NCBI GenBank assembly: GCA_021789895.1
Contig: JAJYIU010000008.1
Span: 62,001 to 126,000, forward strand
Direction of reading: 5' to 3'
Length of the DNA: 64,000 nucleotides
From: Acidobacteriota bacterium
GTDB taxonomy: Bacteria; Acidobacteriota; Terriglobia; Terriglobales; SCQP01
Part shown: positions 33,701-42,886 of the stretch, piece by piece
How the letters are laid out: each line of letters begins with the position of its first letter
Position numbering within the stretch: the stretch's first letter is position 1
The notes under the pieces: model-generated
Database searches by the model: none
Seen by the model: the letters and a program-made list of their open reading frames with translations, nothing else
What the model was told of the DNA's origin: nothing
Translations under genes and position numbers: made by a program

Positions 33701-33915
33701 CCGCCCGAGACGGCGCCGAAGTAGTAGGTATAGGGATGGCCGGGAACGCCGGCGACCGCCAGCACGCGTCCGCCGCGGAAGGGTCCCACCTGCCGCCAGC
33801 GCAGGCCTTTGAACTGCGCAGGCTGGAACTGCAGGCCGGATTGGGCGGCCAGCGGCAGCGCCAGCAGGCAGAGGCAGGCCAATTGGAAAACAGGGCGGCG
33901 AAATAGCGATTTCAT
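30715..33915 (-). CDS. large secreted VPS10/BNR-type Asp-box propeller protein
   Basis: A 1066-residue exported protein. The signal peptide is LFRRPVFQLACLCLLALPLAAQ. Then come about eleven Asp-box motifs of the S/T-x-D-x-G-x-x-W/F type (KTTDAGQSW, KSLDGGKTW, RSLDGGKTW, QSRDGGDTW, ASHDLGKHW, RSTDGGRTF, SIDGGKTW, RSTDGGQNW, TRNGGRSW, KTADFGRTW, SFDDGAHW), which fold as sortilin/BNR-like propellers. The C-terminal third has a FlgD-like Ig stretch (ITLAIYDRRGRLVHRF) and a long helical region. Such proteins are often annotated as glycosyl hydrolases, but catalytic residues are not evident. Start ATG has AAGGAGAG upstream. It is upstream of and close to the alpha-galactosidase gene, hinting at glycan use. 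Confidence 0.85.
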   Translation of the reverse strand: MKSLFRRPVFQLACLCLLALPLAAQSGLQFQPAQFKGLRWRQVGPFRGGRVLAVAGVPGHPYTYYFGAVSGGVWKTTDAGQSWQPLFQHRKVSSIGAIAVAPSDPNVIYVGTGESCPRGDLSFGDGMYKSLDGGKTWKHIGLKDSHHIAAIVVDPNNPDRVFVAALGHVFGPNSERGIYRSLDGGKTWQRVLYKDENTGGVDVVFDPRNPHILFAALWQVRRSPWGFTSGGPGSGLYQSRDGGDTWQQLSGHGLPAGVLGKIGVAVAADGQTVYAQIEAKKGGLYASHDLGKHWMRVNPSHNFRQRAWYFTHIFADPKNANTLYELNTSVMRSTDGGRTFTGVPVPHGDNHGFWINPVHPRFMIVGNDGGATVSIDGGKTWSTQDNQPTAQFYHVAVDNRFHYFLYGAQQDNSTVAIPSRTDHGVITPSDWYDVGGGESGFVVPEPGNPQIVYAGSYDGLITRYNHANGQEQDVTPWPDNPMGAGASKLQYRFQWTAPIMISPFAPHALYFGANVLFRSTDGGQNWQVISPDLTRNDKSKQHSAGGPLTQDNTSVEYYDTIFALAESPLARGELWAGSDDGLIHLTRNGGRSWANVTPSSLPAWTKISQIAPSPFAAGAAYVAANRRKLGDLRPMFYKTADFGRTWTEINAGLPADAVAHAICADPVRRGLLFAGTEIGVFVSFDDGAHWQPLQLNLPTAPVRDLLVHGNDLVAATHGRAFWILDDITPLRQLDAGILQAAVHLYTPAVAYRQRGGGFFMRRFAGVGVNPPAGAVIDYQLKAKPKQPITLAIYDRRGRLVHRFSSAKKKPAGGRGGFFFGGGAPSLPAKPGLNRFVWNLRYPAPARIPGEITWGFPQGALALPGRYQIKLTAAGATYTAPLEVVLDPRVKAAPAALAAQLALMQQINRQVGAAHQAVTRMQSLQRQMAALRQRLAGDAAARPIAKNALALSKKLGQVIAAIAQLKSKSGEDALNYRIKLDAKLENLASTVESADTAPTAASYTVFKRLNSELEQQLAAMRQLEIRDLAQLNREINRAHIPVIGLPAAPAKGRHPRAAASGSRKQGK

Positions 33916-34023
33916 CGGAATCTCTCCTTCACAACCGGCGGCGGGACACCTTTACGGATACGTAAGTGGAAAACGGAAGGATACTACCACCCTGATCAGA
34001 AGAAAGAAAGAGCGGGCGAGCGT

Positions 34024-35148
34024 TCAGAGGCGGGCGATGAAGCTTTGGCTGAGATGATCGTGCCAGCTCAGCTTTTCCTCGTCCAGATACGCCCAGAAGA
34101 AGCTCACGCCGAGGGCGGCAAGGGCGAGCAGGCTGAACCAGGCGCGGGCGCGCAACTGCGCGGCGGCGCAGCGATGGCCTTGAAAATCGAGCACTTCCAG
34201 GCGCAGGGCGCGCATGCCCGGGGTGGCGCCGCAGTAATAGAAGGAAAGCAGCAGGTAGAGCGCGCCCCAGAAGGCGGGAAAGGGCAGCAACAGCATCCAG
34301 CCGGCGGCGTGGCGGGGGTGCGGGAAGCCGAGCAGGAGGGAGGCGGAGAGGGCGAAGAGCAGGGTAAGGCCGGCGACGGCGGCCAAATCGAGCAGGCCGG
34401 CGAGCAGGCGCAGGCGGGGCGAGGCGGCGGGGCGGGGCAAGATGCGGGCGGCGGCGAGCGCGGGGGGCAGCGGGCGCACGGAAATTTCCAGCGCCGCCGG
34501 GGCGGGAGACCAATAAGCGCTGGGCGGGAGGCGCTGCGGCTCCAGCACCGACCGGGGAAAGGCATCCGCCAGCGGCTCGGGCGCCACGGCGCACGGCGCG
34601 GCGAACTCGGGCGGCGGGGATAATGCGGGCGGCGGGGCCGGAGGATCAGAGGGCATGGCCGGCGAGAGCGGCGGGGCAGAAGAAACCGGCGATTCGGCCG
34701 CGGCCGGCAGGGCCGATGCGCTGGGGGGAGGGGAGTCCGGCGCATCCGCCGCCAAAAGCGGGCGATGGACGGGGGCAGGAGCGGGCTTAGCCGCGGCCGC
34801 CTCAGCGGCGACCGGGAAAAGTGTCGTGCAGGGATCCAGCTTGCGCTGCGGCTCGTCTTCGAGCAGCACCGGATCGGCCAGCGGAGCGGCGGGGGTTTTT
34901 TGAAAAACGATGACGTTATCGGGCCGGCGCCGGCGCGGGGCCGGCTGGAAATCGAGGTTCTGCTGCTCGGCGCCGCCGCGCAGCCGGCGGCGCTCGCGGT
35001 AGCGCTCCAGCCGCTGCCGCACTTCGTTCTGCCAGGCCGGCTCGGCCGCGTCCAGCGCCAGCGCCGGGGCGCTGCTGTCGCCGGAGGCCTGTGGCGGCGG
35101 CATGCAGATGCAGGCGGAATCGGAGCGTCCACATCGGGAACAATGCAT
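34024..35148 (-). CDS. RDD-family membrane protein with Cys-rich N-terminus and Pro-rich linker
   Basis: A 374-residue protein. The N-terminus MHCSRCGRSDSACICMPP looks like a small metal-binding ribbon. Next is a charged coiled stretch (EVRQRLERYRERRRLRGG) and about 130 residues of Pro/Ala-rich linker. The C-terminal ~140 residues form an RDD domain with three hydrophobic segments (LRLLAGLLDLAAVAGLTLLF, the segment ending LLPFPAFWGALYLLL, WFSLLALAALGVSFFW) and the motif YYCGATPGMRALRLEVLD. RDD proteins are linked to ion/osmolyte exchange, but this fusion is unassigned. The frame is open upstream to 35379, yet ATG 35148 is preferred because the extension is low-complexity and would cover the lptD promoter and start. 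Confidence 0.75.
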   Translation of the reverse strand: MHCSRCGRSDSACICMPPPQASGDSSAPALALDAAEPAWQNEVRQRLERYRERRRLRGGAEQQNLDFQPAPRRRRPDNVIVFQKTPAAPLADPVLLEDEPQRKLDPCTTLFPVAAEAAAAKPAPAPVHRPLLAADAPDSPPPSASALPAAAESPVSSAPPLSPAMPSDPPAPPPALSPPPEFAAPCAVAPEPLADAFPRSVLEPQRLPPSAYWSPAPAALEISVRPLPPALAAARILPRPAASPRLRLLAGLLDLAAVAGLTLLFALSASLLLGFPHPRHAAGWMLLLPFPAFWGALYLLLSFYYCGATPGMRALRLEVLDFQGHRCAAAQLRARAWFSLLALAALGVSFFWAYLDEEKLSWHDHLSQSFIARL

Positions 35149-35319
35149 AAGCAATAGCCCGGCGCCGCGCCGGAAGGCCGGCGGGCGAGTTGGCTGTTTT
35201 TTCACCGGCGGCGGCGAATCTCCCGGCACATAATGAAGCTTGCCGGGCCGCTGCCGTCCATCGTTCGGCCATTGCGCCGCTGCGCTGGACGCGCAAATGC
35301 CCGGACGCCTTTCGCGCCC

Positions 35320-37656
35320 ATGCTCTTGCCGCGCAGCCGACTCGCTATTTTTGTTATCACGCTGAGCTGCCTTTGTCATGGCTTTTTCCGCCTGCGGGCA
35401 CAGTCGGTTATTGCACAGTCAGGTTCATCCGCCGCCGCCGGGCCGGCCGCGCGGCGGCAAAACCTGGCGCTGGCCGGCGGCCATGGCCCGTTCACGCTCG
35501 TGGCGCGCGAGCTTTGGTACGTAGGCTCGGTGGCCCATGCGGTGGGCCAGGTCGAGCTGGAATACGCCGGCGTACACCTGCGCTGCGACAGCCTGACCTA
35601 CGACCGGCAAACGGAGATCGCCAAAGCCCAGGGGCACGTGGTGGTGTACGATCCGCGGGAGCAGACCCGCATTCACGCCACCTCGGCGGTGTACAACTTC
35701 CGCACCTCGCAGGGCGAGTTCGACAACTTTCACGGCTTCAGCGGCGCCCTGCTCGCCGGCCGGCGGCGCCTGCTATTTTCCAACAACCCTTTGTATTTCA
35801 GCGGCCGCCGCCTGCTGCAGTTGAGCCGGCGGAAATTCCGCATTGACGACGGCAGCATCACGTCCTGCCAACTGCCCCACCCCAAGTGGACGCTGACGGC
35901 GCACGAAGCCGATTTCACCCTGAACCAATCCGCCACCCTGCACGGCTCGACCTTCCGTCTGTACGGGGTGCCGGTTTTCTATTTCCCCTATCTCACGCAC
36001 TCGCTGCACGCGCACGGCCGGCAAAGCGGCTTTTTGCTGCCCAATCTCGGGCACACCACGCAGAAGGGCGACGTCTTGGGCGAAGCGTTTTATTGGGCCA
36101 TCAACCGCAGTTGGGGGTTGACGCTGGGAAGCGAGTATTTCAGCACCCGCGGCTGGGCCGAACACCTGCGCCTGGACAGCCGCCCCACCCGCGAATCGCG
36201 GCTCCAAGCCACCCTGGACGGGGTCTTCGACCGCCTCGGCCAGGGCGGCCAGGAAGTGCGCGTGACCGCCTCGCACGCTCCCGTGGCCGGCTTCCGGGCG
36301 GTGCTGGACGCCGACTATCTGACGTCTTACGTTTACCGCCTCGCCTTCCAGCCCGGATACGACCAGGCCATCAACTCGGAAGCGATCTCGACCGGCTTTC
36401 TGGAAAAGCAGGAAAACGGCTACGATTTCTCGCTGGTCGGGCATCGCTATCAGAATTTTTTAAGCAAGACGAAAAACGACGATGTGATCATCACCAGCCT
36501 GCCCAGCCTGGGCTGGAGCTCGTGGGACCGGCGGCTCTGGGACGCGGCGCCGGTGTATTTGGGATGGACGGTGGCTTGGGGGCTGCTCGACCGGTCGCAG
36601 CCGGGCTACCAGACCGGCATGGTCAGCCGGCTGCACCTGGCGCCGGAGGTGACCCTGCCGTGGCACACCGCATTCGGCGACTGGCAGGCGGGCGCCGGCG
36701 TGGACGAGACCTATTATTCCCGCCGGCAGACGCCCACTGCCACGCCGCAGGCGATTCCCGGCCTGCTCAACCAGGGCATCAACCGCGCCGCCGAGCGGCT
36801 GCGGCTGCGCTGGACTCCGCCCGGACTGGAACGCGTTTTCCGCGGCCCCGGCGGCTGGCTGGGCACCCGCCTGAAACACGTATTGCAGCCGCGAATCTCG
36901 TATCACTACACCAGCGGCGTGCACGATTTCCAGGACCTGCTGCAGTTCGACCCGACCGACATCCTGACCGACACCCGCGAGCTCGATTACCAGCTCAGCA
37001 ACCGGCTCTTTACCCGCGCCGCCGACGGCTCGACGCACGAGCTGCTGGCGTGGACGCTGGAGCAGAAGTACTTCTTCGATCCGCTCTTTGGCGGCGCGTT
37101 CACGCCCGGGGCGCGCAACGTTTTTCTGACCACGGCCGAGCTTTCTCCCTTCGCCTTCGAGGCGCTGCCGCGCGCGTTTTCGCCCATCAGCTCGATCGTG
37201 CGGGTCTCGCCCTGGGCCGATTTCAACGGCGAATGGCGGCTCGACATCGGCCCCCGCGGCACTCTCCGCGCCAGCGCCTTCAGCGGCGACTTCCACATCG
37301 GCTCGATGTATTTCGACGGCAGCCATTTCCTGGTGCGCGCTCCCACCGGCATTAACCCCGCCCTGCTTCCCGGCGGGCAGACCCGGTTCAACCAGTTTCG
37401 CTTCTCCACCGGCTACGGCGCGCGCAATCACAGCGGCTTGAGCCTCGGGCTGGCCGCCGCGTATGACTTGCACCGCGGGGTGCTGCAATACGGCGCCCTC
37501 GAAAGCTCGTACAACTGGAACTGCTGCGGCATTTCCTTCGAATACCGCCGTTTTTCCCTGCTCAACATCCGCCGCGGCCCGGAATATTTTTTCAGCTTCA
37601 ATCTCGCCAACGTCGCCAGCTTCGGCAATCTGCGCACCGGCGAGCGCTTGTTCTGA
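35320..37656 (+). CDS. lptD: LPS-assembly protein LptD
   Basis: A 778-residue outer-membrane beta-barrel that inserts lipopolysaccharide in the outer leaflet. A signal segment (LAIFVITLSCLCHGFFRLRA) is followed by an OstA/LptA-like N-terminal domain (LVARELWYVGSVAHAVGQVELEY, CDSLTYDRQTEIAKAQGHVVVYD) and a large barrel with aromatic-ended beta strands (YFPYLTHSLHAHGRQSGFLLP). A Cys pair near the C-terminus (NWNCCGISFEYRR) matches the conserved pair that forms disulfides in Proteobacterial LptD. Its presence shows the cell is a diderm. Start ATG 35320 is chosen over 35233 because it begins the signal peptide. Confidence 0.9.
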   Translation: MLLPRSRLAIFVITLSCLCHGFFRLRAQSVIAQSGSSAAAGPAARRQNLALAGGHGPFTLVARELWYVGSVAHAVGQVELEYAGVHLRCDSLTYDRQTEIAKAQGHVVVYDPREQTRIHATSAVYNFRTSQGEFDNFHGFSGALLAGRRRLLFSNNPLYFSGRRLLQLSRRKFRIDDGSITSCQLPHPKWTLTAHEADFTLNQSATLHGSTFRLYGVPVFYFPYLTHSLHAHGRQSGFLLPNLGHTTQKGDVLGEAFYWAINRSWGLTLGSEYFSTRGWAEHLRLDSRPTRESRLQATLDGVFDRLGQGGQEVRVTASHAPVAGFRAVLDADYLTSYVYRLAFQPGYDQAINSEAISTGFLEKQENGYDFSLVGHRYQNFLSKTKNDDVIITSLPSLGWSSWDRRLWDAAPVYLGWTVAWGLLDRSQPGYQTGMVSRLHLAPEVTLPWHTAFGDWQAGAGVDETYYSRRQTPTATPQAIPGLLNQGINRAAERLRLRWTPPGLERVFRGPGGWLGTRLKHVLQPRISYHYTSGVHDFQDLLQFDPTDILTDTRELDYQLSNRLFTRAADGSTHELLAWTLEQKYFFDPLFGGAFTPGARNVFLTTAELSPFAFEALPRAFSPISSIVRVSPWADFNGEWRLDIGPRGTLRASAFSGDFHIGSMYFDGSHFLVRAPTGINPALLPGGQTRFNQFRFSTGYGARNHSGLSLGLAAAYDLHRGVLQYGALESSYNWNCCGISFEYRRFSLLNIRRGPEYFFSFNLANVASFGNLRTGERLF

Positions 37657-37737
37657 AATGGAGTTGACCGGGATCGGCCGCCGCAAATTCCCGCTTGCAT
37701 TCCGGGCCGGTCCGGCATACATAGGAACATAAGCGCC

Positions 37738-38589
37738 ATGCACAGCGTTGCCGCCAACCCGATCGTGCTCTCCATCGCCGGCTTCGACCCGGCCGGCGGC
37801 GCCGGCGTGCTCGCCGACATCAAGACGCTGGCGGCCAACGACTGCTATGGCGTGGCGGTGGTCACCGCTACGACGGTGCAAAACAGCCGCGCCGCCGAGC
37901 GGCTGTTTCCGCTGCCGGCCAAACTGGTGCGCGAGCAACTGGACTTTCTCACCGCCGACATCGCCCCGCGCGCGGTCAAAATCGGCATCCTGGCGAACGC
38001 CGAGCTGACCGCGATGGTGGTGGATTTTCTGCAGCACCTGGCGGGCGTGCCGGTGGTGCTCGACCCGGTGCTGGCCGCGACGTCCGGACTGCCCATGCTC
38101 GAACCGGAGGCGATTGCGCTCGTGACCGAGCGGCTGCTGCCGCTTTGCACCGTGATCACGCCCAACCGCAACGAGGCCGCCCGGTTGAGCGGGCTGGCGG
38201 CGGATACGCCGCCGCAGATGGAAGCCGCCGCCCGCGCGCTACACCAGCGCGGCGCCGCCAACGTGGTGGTGACCGGCGGCGATCTGGATAAGCCCAGCGA
38301 CCTGTTCTTCGACGGCCAGCAGGCGGTGCTGCTCGGCGGTGACCGCGTGCGCACCAGCAATACACACGGCACCGGCTGCACCTTTTCCGCCGCCCTGGCG
38401 GCGAACCTGGCGCTGGGCAAGCAGGTCAGCGACGCGGTGGTACAGGCCAAGGCTTATGTCACGGCCGCCCTGAAGCAGTCCTACCCGGTCGGGGCCGGCG
38501 CCGGGCCGCTCAACCACTTCTTCCGCTGGCACGAGCCCCCGCGCGCGCAAACCGATCCGGTCCCCGCCGAAGAACATATCGGACGCTAA
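37738..38589 (+). CDS. thiD: hydroxymethylpyrimidine/phosphomethylpyrimidine kinase
   Basis: A 283-residue ThiD of the ribokinase fold, phosphorylating HMP and HMP-P in thiamine synthesis. Motifs: SIAGFDPAGGAGVLADIKT, YGVAVVTATTVQNS, VVLDPVLAATSG, ITPNRNEAARLSG, and the anion-hole/catalytic Asp motif THGTGCTFSAALAANLALG. Length is typical plus a short tail. It is 81 bases downstream of lptD, with no TPP riboswitch visible in that gap. It converges on hemB. Confidence 0.93.
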   Translation: MHSVAANPIVLSIAGFDPAGGAGVLADIKTLAANDCYGVAVVTATTVQNSRAAERLFPLPAKLVREQLDFLTADIAPRAVKIGILANAELTAMVVDFLQHLAGVPVVLDPVLAATSGLPMLEPEAIALVTERLLPLCTVITPNRNEAARLSGLAADTPPQMEAAARALHQRGAANVVVTGGDLDKPSDLFFDGQQAVLLGGDRVRTSNTHGTGCTFSAALAANLALGKQVSDAVVQAKAYVTAALKQSYPVGAGAGPLNHFFRWHEPPRAQTDPVPAEEHIGR

Positions 38590-38626
38590 CTACAACTGGC
38601 GTTGACAGCCAGCCGGCGCCACTCGC

Positions 38627-38670
38627 CAGCATGGCAGGGGAAGGGATCCGCCGGGAGACACGCCATGCTG
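38627..38670. repeat. 9-bp inverted repeat between thiD and hemB
   Basis: CAGCATGGC (38627-38635) and GCCATGCTG (38662-38670) form a perfect 9-bp inverted repeat around a 26-base spacer. Downstream to 38825 the DNA turns AT-rich. It lies between convergent genes, so a role in termination is possible, but no T-run follows directly. Confidence 0.4.
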
Positions 38671-38838
38671 CGAAGGAGCGGGTCAAAACGCAATTAAGTA
38701 ATTGGAATATAGTGATTTAAAGAAGCAGAAGCGGATTGAAGAAAAAACTCAAAGTGTCTCACTTTTCATGAATAAATTCTAATCCAACGAAATACTATGC
38801 TTGTAATATATAAATATTGATGCCCGCCGGCTGGGGGG

Positions 38839-39816
38839 TTATTTATCCGGTAGCAGGTCGGGGGTGAAGTAGCTGAGCACCATGTCGGCGCCGGCGCGGC
38901 GGATGGCGAGCAGGGTTTCGCGAACCACGCGCGCCTCGTCCAGCCAGCCGGCCCGCGCCGCCGCCTTGATCATCGCGTATTCGCCGGAGACCTGGTAAGC
39001 GGCCAGCGGGATGTCGAAGCGCCGGCGGGCGTCGGCGAGTATATCCAGGCACGGCAGGGCGGGCTTGACCATTAAAATATCGGCGCCTTCGTCGAAATCC
39101 AACTGCATTTCATGCAAGGCTTCGCGGCGGTTGCCCATATCCATCTGGTAACCGGAGCGGTCGCCGGTCTGGGGGGCCGATTCCGCCGCCTCGCGAAAGG
39201 GGCCGTAGAAGGCGGTGGCGAACTTGGCCGCATAGGCCAGAATCGGGGTTTGCTGAAAGCCGCGGGCATCGAGGGCGCGGCGAAGGGCGGCGACGCGTCC
39301 GTCCATCATATCGCTGGGCGCGACCATATCGGCGCCGGCCTGGGCATGGGAGACGGCGGTGCGCGCCAGCAGCTCAAGGGTCGGATCGTTGAGCACCTCG
39401 ACGCCGCCGGGGGCGGGGCGGAGCACGCCGCAGTGTCCGTGGCGGGTGTACTCGCAGAGGCAAACGTCGGTGATGATTTGCAAATCGGGCAAGGCGCGCT
39501 TGAGCGCGCGGGTGGCGGCCTGCACTATGCCGTTTTCCGCCCAGGCGCCGCTGCCCTGGTCGTCTTTGGATTCGGGCAGGCCGAAGAGCAACAGCGCCGC
39601 CAAGCCGCGATCGTGCAGCCGGCGCGCCTCTTCCACCAGTTCGTTGACCGGCCAGCGGAACTGTCCCGGCATGGAAGCGATTTCCTGGCGGGCGCCGCCG
39701 GCCTGGACGAACATGGGATAGACCAGGTGCTCGCGTCCGACGCGAGTTTCACGCATCAAGGCCCGCCAGGCGGGATTCTGGCGCAGGCGGCGCGGGCGGT
39801 GCAAAGGGAAGGGCAT
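38839..39816 (-). CDS. hemB: delta-aminolevulinic acid dehydratase (porphobilinogen synthase)
   Basis: A 325-residue HemB, joining two 5-aminolevulinate molecules into porphobilinogen for haem. Zinc-type active-site cysteines are present in [16 protein letters not shown]. The two active-site lysines lie in [13 protein letters not shown] and [12 protein letters not shown], and the C-terminal [14 protein letters not shown] is conserved. The start is ATG 39816 ([18 protein letters not shown]), matching the usual N-terminus; the open frame to 39990 is not protein-like. It is divergent from the thiolase gene. Confidence 0.95.
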   Translation of the reverse strand: MPFPLHRPRRLRQNPAWRALMRETRVGREHLVYPMFVQAGGARQEIASMPGQFRWPVNELVEEARRLHDRGLAALLLFGLPESKDDQGSGAWAENGIVQAATRALKRALPDLQIITDVCLCEYTRHGHCGVLRPAPGGVEVLNDPTLELLARTAVSHAQAGADMVAPSDMMDGRVAALRRALDARGFQQTPILAYAAKFATAFYGPFREAAESAPQTGDRSGYQMDMGNRREALHEMQLDFDEGADILMVKPALPCLDILADARRRFDIPLAAYQVSGEYAMIKAAARAGWLDEARVVRETLLAIRRAGADMVLSYFTPDLLPDK

Positions 39817-39980
39817 AAGGCAGTGCGCGCAATTCGCGGGGGATTGCTCAAACGCATGATGACGGATGAGCGCGGTTCGGGTCAAATGGGCGGGATGAAA
39901 GGGCGGCGGGGACGCTGGCCTAACGAGCGGCGTACAATGGGCAGTTGCGGGACGACCGGAACGGAGAGGGAAACCGGCTG

Positions 39981-41177
39981 ATGCCGCCATTGGATATCGT
40001 CATCGCGGCCGGCGCGCGCACGCCCATGGCGCGCTACAACGGCAAGTTCAAAAACCTGAGCGCGCTGGAATTAGGGGCGCGGGCGGCGCGGGCGGCGATG
40101 GAGCGCAGCGCGACACCCGCCGCAGATTTCCAGCACGTCGTTTTCGGCAACGCCTTGCAGACCAGCAGCGACGCCATCTACGGCGCGCGCCACGTGGGCT
40201 TGAAAGCGGGGCTGCCGGAAACCACGCCGGCGCTGACGGTGAACCGGATATGCGGCTCCGGCCTGCAGGCGATCGTCAGCGCGGCGCACCTGATTCTGGC
40301 GGAGGAAGCCGATATCGTGCTGGCCGGGGGGATGGAATCCATGAGCCAGGCGCCGCACGTGATTCGCGGCGCCCGCTCCGGCTTCCGGCTGGGCGAAGGC
40401 AAGCTGGAAGACGCGCTGATGTCGGCGCTGCTGGACACGCAGTGCGGGCTGAACATGGCGCAGACCGCCGAAGGGCTGGCCGCCGACCTGGGCATCAGCC
40501 GCCGGGAGCAGGATGAATATGCGCTGTTGAGCCAGCGGCGCGCCGATGCGGCCGCGCGCGCCGGCCGGCTGGCAGAGGAGATCATACCGGTGGAGCTGGG
40601 GCGGGGCGAAGCGCTGGCCGAAGACGACCATCGCCGACCCGAGACGACGCTGGAGCAGTTGGCGCAATTGCCGGCGGCGTTCAGCCGCGACGGCTGCGTC
40701 ACCGCCGGCAATGCCAGCGGGATCGTGGACGGGGCGGCGGCGCTAGTGGTGATGCGGGGCGCGACGGCGCGGCGGCGCGGACTGCGCCCGCTGGGGCGGG
40801 TGGTGAGCTGGGCGGTGGCCGGGGTCGAGCCGCGGCGGATGGGACGCGGCCCGGTGCCCGCCAGCCGGCAGGCGCTGGCCCGCGCCGGACTGCAACTCGA
40901 GGAACTCGACCGCATCGAGGTCAACGAAGCGTTCGCCGCCCAATACCTCGCCGTCGAGAAAGAGCTGGGGCTCGAGCGCGAGCGCACCAACGTCAATGGC
41001 GGCGCCATCGCCCTGGGCCATCCGCTGGGGGCGACCGGGGCGCGCCTGGCGCTCACGTTGTTGTATGAACTGCGCCGGCAGCGCGCCCGCTACGGCCTGG
41101 CCACCGCCTGCATCGGCGGCGGCCAGGGGATCGCGATGATCTTCGAGGCCGCACCGGCGGGGAAGGAAACCGCATGA
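39981..41177 (+). CDS. thl: acetyl-CoA C-acetyltransferase (thiolase)
   Basis: A 398-residue thiolase. The acyl-accepting Cys lies in [11 protein letters not shown]. His in [17 protein letters not shown] and the second Cys in ACIGGGQG complete the catalytic set. It condenses two acetyl-CoA, or cleaves acetoacetyl-CoA/3-ketoacyl-CoA. GGAGAGGG precedes ATG 39981. Its stop overlaps the start of the dehydrogenase gene by 4 bases, so thiolase, dehydrogenase and crotonase form a tight operon. A TACAAT box at 39933-39938 is a possible -10. Confidence 0.92.
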   Translation: MPPLDIVIAAGARTPMARYNGKFKNLSALELGARAARAAMERSATPAADFQHVVFGNALQTSSDAIYGARHVGLKAGLPETTPALTVNRICGSGLQAIVSAAHLILAEEADIVLAGGMESMSQAPHVIRGARSGFRLGEGKLEDALMSALLDTQCGLNMAQTAEGLAADLGISRREQDEYALLSQRRADAAARAGRLAEEIIPVELGRGEALAEDDHRRPETTLEQLAQLPAAFSRDGCVTAGNASGIVDGAAALVVMRGATARRRGLRPLGRVVSWAVAGVEPRRMGRGPVPASRQALARAGLQLEELDRIEVNEAFAAQYLAVEKELGLERERTNVNGGAIALGHPLGATGARLALTLLYELRRQRARYGLATACIGGGQGIAMIFEAAPAGKETA

Positions 41178-42094
41178 ATTCCGCATTGCCATTCGCCCGC
41201 GTCGGCGTCGTCGGATGCGGCCTGATGGGCTCCGGCATCGCCCAGGTTTGCGCCACCGCCGGCTACGCCACCCGCGTGGTGGAGCTGGAAGCCGCGCCGC
41301 TGGAGCGCGGGCAGCAGATGATCCGCAAATCGCTCGAGCGGCTGCGCGCGAAAAATCAGCTTTCCGCCGAGCAGACGGCAGCGGCGCTGAGCCGGCTGCA
41401 GCCCTCGCTGAAGCTGGAAGAGCTGGCAGACTGCGCGCTGGTGATCGAGGCGATCGTGGAAAACCCGGCGCAGAAGCGCGCGTTATTCCAGCGCCTGGAC
41501 GCGATCGTGCCGGGCGGCGCGCTGCTGGCCTCCAACACCAGCTCGATTTCGATCACCGAGCTGGCCACCGCCACGCGGCGCCCGGAACGCTTTCTCGGGC
41601 TGCATTTTTTCAATCCGGTGCCGGTGATGAAGCTGGTCGAGGTGGTGCGCACGCTGGCGACGGAGGAGGCGGCGATGCAGCAAGGGCTGGCGTTCGCGGC
41701 CTCGCTGGGCAAGATTGCGGTGCGCACCAGCGACCGCCCCGGCTTCATCGTCAACCGCCTGCTGGTGCCGTACCTGCTGGACGCGGTGCGGGCGCTGGAG
41801 GAAGGAGCCGGCTCGATCGAGGATATTGACGCCGGCATGAAGCTGGGCTGCGGGCATCCGATGGGGCCGCTCACGCTGCTCGATTTCGTCGGGCTGGACA
41901 CGACCTATTTCATTGCTAATATCATGTTTGACGAATTCCGGGAGCGCCGTTTCGCGCCGCCCACGCTATTGAAGCGGATGGTGCTGGCCGGCTGGCATGG
42001 CCGCAAAACCGGCCGCGGCTTCTACGATTACAGCGACCCCGAGCATCCCCGTCCGGGGCGCGGTTTCACCGCCGCCTCAGGCGGGCAGACCTAA
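41174..42094 (+). CDS. hbd: 3-hydroxybutyryl-CoA dehydrogenase
   Basis: A 306-residue short-form 3-hydroxyacyl-CoA dehydrogenase. The NAD-binding motif is VGVVGCGLMGSGIAQV. The block LASNTSSISITELA and the catalytic His in LGLHFFNPVPVMKLVE follow, then DRPGFIVNRLLVPYL and the helical C-terminal domain (GCGHPMGPLTLLDFVGLD). It interconverts acetoacetyl-CoA and 3-hydroxybutyryl-CoA. Coupled to the thiolase stop (ATGA) and 6 bases from the crotonase gene. Confidence 0.93.
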   Translation: MNSALPFARVGVVGCGLMGSGIAQVCATAGYATRVVELEAAPLERGQQMIRKSLERLRAKNQLSAEQTAAALSRLQPSLKLEELADCALVIEAIVENPAQKRALFQRLDAIVPGGALLASNTSSISITELATATRRPERFLGLHFFNPVPVMKLVEVVRTLATEEAAMQQGLAFAASLGKIAVRTSDRPGFIVNRLLVPYLLDAVRALEEGAGSIEDIDAGMKLGCGHPMGPLTLLDFVGLDTTYFIANIMFDEFRERRFAPPTLLKRMVLAGWHGRKTGRGFYDYSDPEHPRPGRGFTAASGGQT

Positions 42095-42100
42095 AGCGCC

Positions 42101-42886
42101 ATGAGCGAACTCACCTGCTTGCGCTGGGAGACGCAGCCGCCGCTGGCCTGGATCACGCTGGCGCGGCCGGAAAAGCTCAACGTCTTCAACCGGGTGCTGC
42201 TGGAGGAGCTGGAGCGGGTGCTGGACGAGCTGCGCCTGAATGCAGCGGTGCGGGTGCTGCTGATCACCGGGGCGGGCGACAAGGCCTTCGCCGCCGGGGC
42301 GGACATTGGCGAGCTGGCGGCGCTCGAACCGCTGGCCGGCCGCGACCACGCGCTGCGCGGCCAGGCGCTGTTCCGCCGGCTGGAACTGTTTCCCAAGCCG
42401 GTGCTGGCGGTGATCAACGGACTGGCGCTGGGCGGCGGGCTGGAGCTGGCGCTGAGCTGCAGCTTCCGGCTGGCGGCCGAGAGCGCGCGGCTGGGCCAGC
42501 CCGAGGTGAAGCTGGGCATCATTCCCGGCTACGGCGCCACGCAACGGCTGCCGCGGCTGATCGGCTCCGGCCCGGCGCTGGAAATGCTGCTCGCCGGCGA
42601 GCCGATTTCCGCCGCCGAGGGCCTGCGCCTGGGCTTGATCAACCGCGTCGTGCCGGCGGCCGAGCTGCGCGCCTCCGCCGAGGCGCTGGCGCTGAAAATC
42701 GCCGCCAATCCGCCCTGGGCGCTGCGCCTGTGCCTGGAAGCGGTGCGGCAAGGCATGGAAATGAACCTGGCCGAAGGGCTGCAACTGGAAGCCAGCCTGT
42801 TCGCCCTCGCCTGCAACAGCGAAGACATGCGCGAGGGCACGCGAGCCTTTCTGGAAAAACGTCCGCCGAGGTTTACCGGCCGGTGA
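42101..42886 (+). CDS. enoyl-CoA hydratase (crotonase)
   Basis: A 261-residue crotonase. The oxyanion-hole loop FAAGADIGELA, the two catalytic Glu positions in LGGGLELALSC and GQPEVKLGIIPG, and the helical trimerisation tail are all visible. It hydrates crotonyl-CoA, or longer enoyl-CoAs, between the dehydrogenase and an acyl-CoA dehydrogenase that is not in this window. Its TGA overlaps the GTG start of ribH. Confidence 0.93.
   Translation: MSELTCLRWETQPPLAWITLARPEKLNVFNRVLLEELERVLDELRLNAAVRVLLITGAGDKAFAAGADIGELAALEPLAGRDHALRGQALFRRLELFPKPVLAVINGLALGGGLELALSCSFRLAAESARLGQPEVKLGIIPGYGATQRLPRLIGSGPALEMLLAGEPISAAEGLRLGLINRVVPAAELRASAEALALKIAANPPWALRLCLEAVRQGMEMNLAEGLQLEASLFALACNSEDMREGTRAFLEKRPPRFTGR

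Noticed and set aside
31513-33906. 797-codon frame antisense to the Asp-box protein
   Set aside because: Repeats in the sense gene create pseudo-periodic antisense peptide; no homology-like motif.
37657-37737. TPP riboswitch before thiD
   Set aside because: The 81-base gap lacks the conserved TPP aptamer core.
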